DNA of 62,147 nucleotides from Deefgea salmonis (lineage in GTDB: Bacteria; Pseudomonadota; Gammaproteobacteria; Burkholderiales; Chitinibacteraceae): NCBI RefSeq assembly GCF_020531905.1, contig NZ_JAJAWG010000015.1, positions 1 to 62,147 of the forward strand, read 5' to 3'. A model generated the notes under the pieces. It was not told where the DNA came from, searched no databases, and was given only the letters and a program-made list of their open reading frames with translations. Within the stretch, counting starts at the first letter, position 1, and every line of letters begins with the position of its first letter. Positions 60,088 to 62,147 of this stretch are shown here, piece by piece. Both the position numbers and the translations under genes were made by a program.

Positions 60088-61323
60088 ATGTTTTCTAAAT
60101 ACCTTGCCGTTTTTAACAATCGGCGAATTTGTGCGGCAATGCTACTTGGCTTTGCCTCTGGCCTCCCATTAGCACTCACAGGATCCACACTGCAAGCGTG
60201 GCTATCGGATGCCGGTTTAGATATTAAAACCATCGGTTGGTTTACTTTGGTCGGACAACCTTACACTTGGAAATTTCTATGGTCGCCTTTAGTCGATCGC
60301 TTTCCAATGCCTTTTTTAGGGCGTCGCCGAGGCTGGATTTTAGTATCTCAAATTGCGCTCGCCATAGTCATCGCCAACATGAGTGGCCTCGATCCACAAA
60401 CTCATTTAGCCACCTTTGCCTTGATGGCACTATTGATTGCCTTCTTTTCAGCAACGCAAGACGTGGTTATTGATGCTTACCGCACTGAAGTGCTCCAACC
60501 AGATGAGCGCGGAGCTGGGGCGGCGGTGGGGGTCTTTGGCTATCGAATGGCCATGCTGACATCAGGCGCCATCGCACTCATTCTGGCTGATGGTATTTTG
60601 ACGTGGGAACAAACTTACTTGGTGATGGCAGGCGTTATGGCCACAATGGCCATCGTCACGTTCTTATCGCCCGAACCTGTATTACAAACCAAGCCGCCAC
60701 AAAGTCTACGCTCAGCGATTATCGACCCATTAAAAGAATTTTTTTCCCGCGATGGCGCATGGATTTTATTAGCCTTAGTGGTGGCTTATAAACTCGGCGA
60801 CGCATTTGCCGGCAGCTTATCCACCAAATTCTTGCTCGACATGGGATATAGCAAATCAATTATTGGCCAAGCGTATAAAGTATTTGGTTTAGTTGCGACT
60901 TTAGTCGGCGGCTTTGCTGGCGCAATATTAATGTTACGCTGGGGTCTGTATAAATCGCTCTTAATTTTTGGCGTATTACAAGCCCTAACCAACTTAGGAT
61001 ATTGGCTTATTGCCATTCATGGCTCACCCGATATTGGCTTATTACTTTTTGCGATCAGTACCGAGAATCTAGCTGGCGGGATGGGTACAACAGCCGCTGT
61101 CGCCCTATTAATGAGTTTATGCAATCCCAACTTTACTGCGACTCAATACGCACTCTTATCTGCATTAACTGCTTTTGGTCGAGTTTACGTAGGGCCTGCA
61201 TCTGGTTATCTCGTTACTGCAGTGGGTTGGTCGCATTTCTTTATTATTTCAGCTGCAATTGCATTACCAGGACTTGCTTTATTATTTGTCCTGCGTAAAA
61301 CAATTTACAAATTAGACCAATAA
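60088..61323 (+). CDS. ampG: MFS muropeptide transporter AmpG-like
   Basis: 411 residues, about 12 membrane helices. GFASGLPLALTGSTLQAWLSDAG, WFTLVGQPYTWKFLWSPLVDRFP and ATQDVVIDAYRTEVLQ are AmpG signatures. Imports GlcNAc-anhydroMurNAc peptides for cell-wall recycling. The gap before it holds inverted-repeat copy 5 and no clean ribosome-binding site. Confidence 0.93.
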   Translation: MFSKYLAVFNNRRICAAMLLGFASGLPLALTGSTLQAWLSDAGLDIKTIGWFTLVGQPYTWKFLWSPLVDRFPMPFLGRRRGWILVSQIALAIVIANMSGLDPQTHLATFALMALLIAFFSATQDVVIDAYRTEVLQPDERGAGAAVGVFGYRMAMLTSGAIALILADGILTWEQTYLVMAGVMATMAIVTFLSPEPVLQTKPPQSLRSAIIDPLKEFFSRDGAWILLALVVAYKLGDAFAGSLSTKFLLDMGYSKSIIGQAYKVFGLVATLVGGFAGAILMLRWGLYKSLLIFGVLQALTNLGYWLIAIHGSPDIGLLLFAISTENLAGGMGTTAAVALLMSLCNPNFTATQYALLSALTAFGRVYVGPASGYLVTAVGWSHFFIISAAIALPGLALLFVLRKTIYKLDQ

Positions 61324-61363
61324 ATACAAATTAGAACAATAAAAACTGCTCAGTTCTTTTTGC

Positions 61364-61400
61364 AATCACGGTGAGTCTATTAAATTCATCGTGATTTTTT
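61364..61400 (+). terminator. ampG terminator
   Basis: AATCACGGTGA 61364-61374 with TCATCGTGATT 61386-61396 (one wobble pair), T-run to 61400. Sits between the convergent genes ampG and GIY-YIG. Confidence 0.85.
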
Positions 61401-61406
61401 CTGGCC

Positions 61407-61706
61407 TCAATTTACTTCAGTCCAAATCCCTGCAACACAAACCAATTCATTTCCCAAACTTATCGAGCGATCAACTAAAGCCCACTTTTGCAGCGTAGTT
61501 AACTGCTTAATCCTATATTCAACCCGCAAAGCAACACCCTGATGAGCACAAGGCCAGCTCATTAAAATCCGTTCAGGGGGAAAGGCCCGTGTATAACGCG
61601 CACCTCTACCATTTGAATGCTGTGTATATCGACGCTCTACATCCGTTGTTATGCCGGTATACAGCCGGTTACCTCGGCAAACTAAAATATACACAAACCA
61701 AGTCAT
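61407..61706 (-). CDS. GIY-YIG nuclease-fold protein (UPF0213/YhbQ-like)
   Basis: 99 residues. VYILVCRGNRLYTGITTDVERRYTQH has the paired Tyr/Ile and Tyr/Thr-Gly-Ile of the GIY-YIG fold, with Arg-Arg-Tyr-x2-His following. C-terminal ALRVEYRIKQLT is the family Glu helix. AAGGA before the ATG at 61706. Small stand-alone members are suspected DNA-repair nucleases; role unproven. Confidence 0.9.
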   Translation of the reverse strand: MTWFVYILVCRGNRLYTGITTDVERRYTQHSNGRGARYTRAFPPERILMSWPCAHQGVALRVEYRIKQLTTLQKWALVDRSISLGNELVCVAGIWTEVN

Positions 61707-62065
61707 GGCATCGTATCCTTGCGAAACAATAAGACCACGCAATCATGGCACAACTCAATCAAAGGTATATCCATAAAAAGCATAAACAACAAGCGCCACA
61801 ATCAGATACCGCATATATGTATCTATCATCTTGCCTAAGGTCTCAGCCATCTGGCCGCAAGCTGGTAATACCCCGGTAGTGCCGCCACCAAACCAGCTCA
61901 ATTTCAAATTGAACACTGGCTATGCTATATTTTTATCTCAAAATCCATAGGTATACACCTATAATCATTTATATTCATAATATAGAACGCAATACTATAT
62001 ATGGGTATATAAAATTTAGTTCCAGCGCCCATTCACGATAGACAACAGCATAACCGCCGAACAGC
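61707..62065. other. AT-rich intergenic region before rRNA operon end
   Basis: No gene seen. Contains the palindromes TCAATTT-C-AAATTGA (near 61899) and ATAGGTATACACCTAT (near 61950), and a TA-rich tract. Probably holds the GIY-YIG promoter on the minus strand. Confidence 0.4.
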
Positions 62066-62095
62066 AAAAAGCCCGACTCTTTCGAATCGGGCTTT
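62066..62095 (-). terminator. rRNA operon terminator
   Basis: AAAGCCCGA 62068-62076 and TCGGGCTTT 62087-62095; A-run on the left gives the U-run on the minus strand. It directly follows the 5S gene. Confidence 0.88.
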
Positions 62096-62104
62096 CTGGT
62101 ATGG

Positions 62105-62147
62105 GGAGTCTGGCAATGACCTACTTTCACACGGGCAATCCGCACTA
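62105..62147 (-). rRNA. rrf: 5S rRNA, 3' end (partial)
   Basis: On the minus strand the last bases read TAGTGCGGATTGCCCGTGTG, then AAAGTAGGTCATTGCCAGAC, the conserved 3' end of 5S rRNA. The rest lies outside the window to the right. Confidence 0.9.

Overview
The window looks like a chromosomal segment of a betaproteobacterium of the order Neisseriales, most likely the Chitinibacteraceae/Deefgea-Iodobacter neighbourhood. This is judged from gene content and protein style: hemCDXY, the sixA-ppk1 pair, gidAB-parAB-atp order, a betaproteobacterial TrpS with a C-terminal extension, FimV and an SPOR-dsbA pair. Base composition is moderate (about half GC by eye), except for an AT-rich stretch near 1 kb. 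No phage, insertion sequence, CRISPR array or secretion system is visible. Nearly all of the window is housekeeping or core metabolism.

Layout. 1-1.9 kb: two direct copies of a 364-bp non-coding repeat interleaved with small palindromes that all end in CCTAC, followed by an AT-rich orphan membrane-protein gene. 1.9-9.9 kb: trpS, cutC, a 3-hydroxybutyrate dehydrogenase, a patatin-like lipase, a Gfo/Idh/MocA oxidoreductase, an ElaA-type acetyltransferase and argH. 10-19.9 kb: a YehS-like protein, an SPOR-domain protein with dsbA, a large FAD protein, a histidine acid phosphatase, a DsbA-like/metallo-beta-lactamase-fold pair divergent from a LysR regulator, and a Na/Pi symporter. 20-31 kb: small conserved genes (dCTP-pyrophosphatase-like, DUF1269), a PepSY/DUF2946 pair, rlmF, a Cys-cluster protein, a chemoreceptor, def-yciH, a tRNA-Leu(CAA) and a GH13 glycosidase. 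31-45 kb: dinB, fimV, hemC-hemD-hemX-hemY, sixA-ppk1, yggX, ychF, a UPF0149 gene and glmU. 45-57 kb: one long minus-strand block, mnmG-rsmG-parA-parB followed by the complete atpIBEFHAGDC operon, which has a good sigma70 promoter directly before atpI. 57-62 kb: a polyphosphate-glucokinase-like ROK kinase, a DUF4124 protein, pyrE, exoA, an AmpG-like permease, a GIY-YIG protein, and the 3' end of a 5S rRNA that marks the end of an rRNA operon lying to the right.

Themes. Polyphosphate synthesis (ppk1) and use (ppgK-like kinase) are both encoded here, with a phosphate symporter and a periplasmic acid phosphatase nearby. PHB use is suggested by the 3-hydroxybutyrate dehydrogenase. Three disulfide/thioredoxin-fold or redox proteins are scattered through 11-18 kb.

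The most novel-looking signals are not genes. They are the 408-bp-period tandem repeat at the left end and a dispersed family of about 52-bp inverted-repeat elements (arms resembling GGGTATTGC/GCAATACCC). The dispersed family occupies five separate intergenic gaps. I did not find an obviously new multi-gene system. The best protein-level oddities are the metallo-beta-lactamase-fold protein with a substituted metal motif, and the AT-rich two-helix membrane protein beside the tandem repeats.
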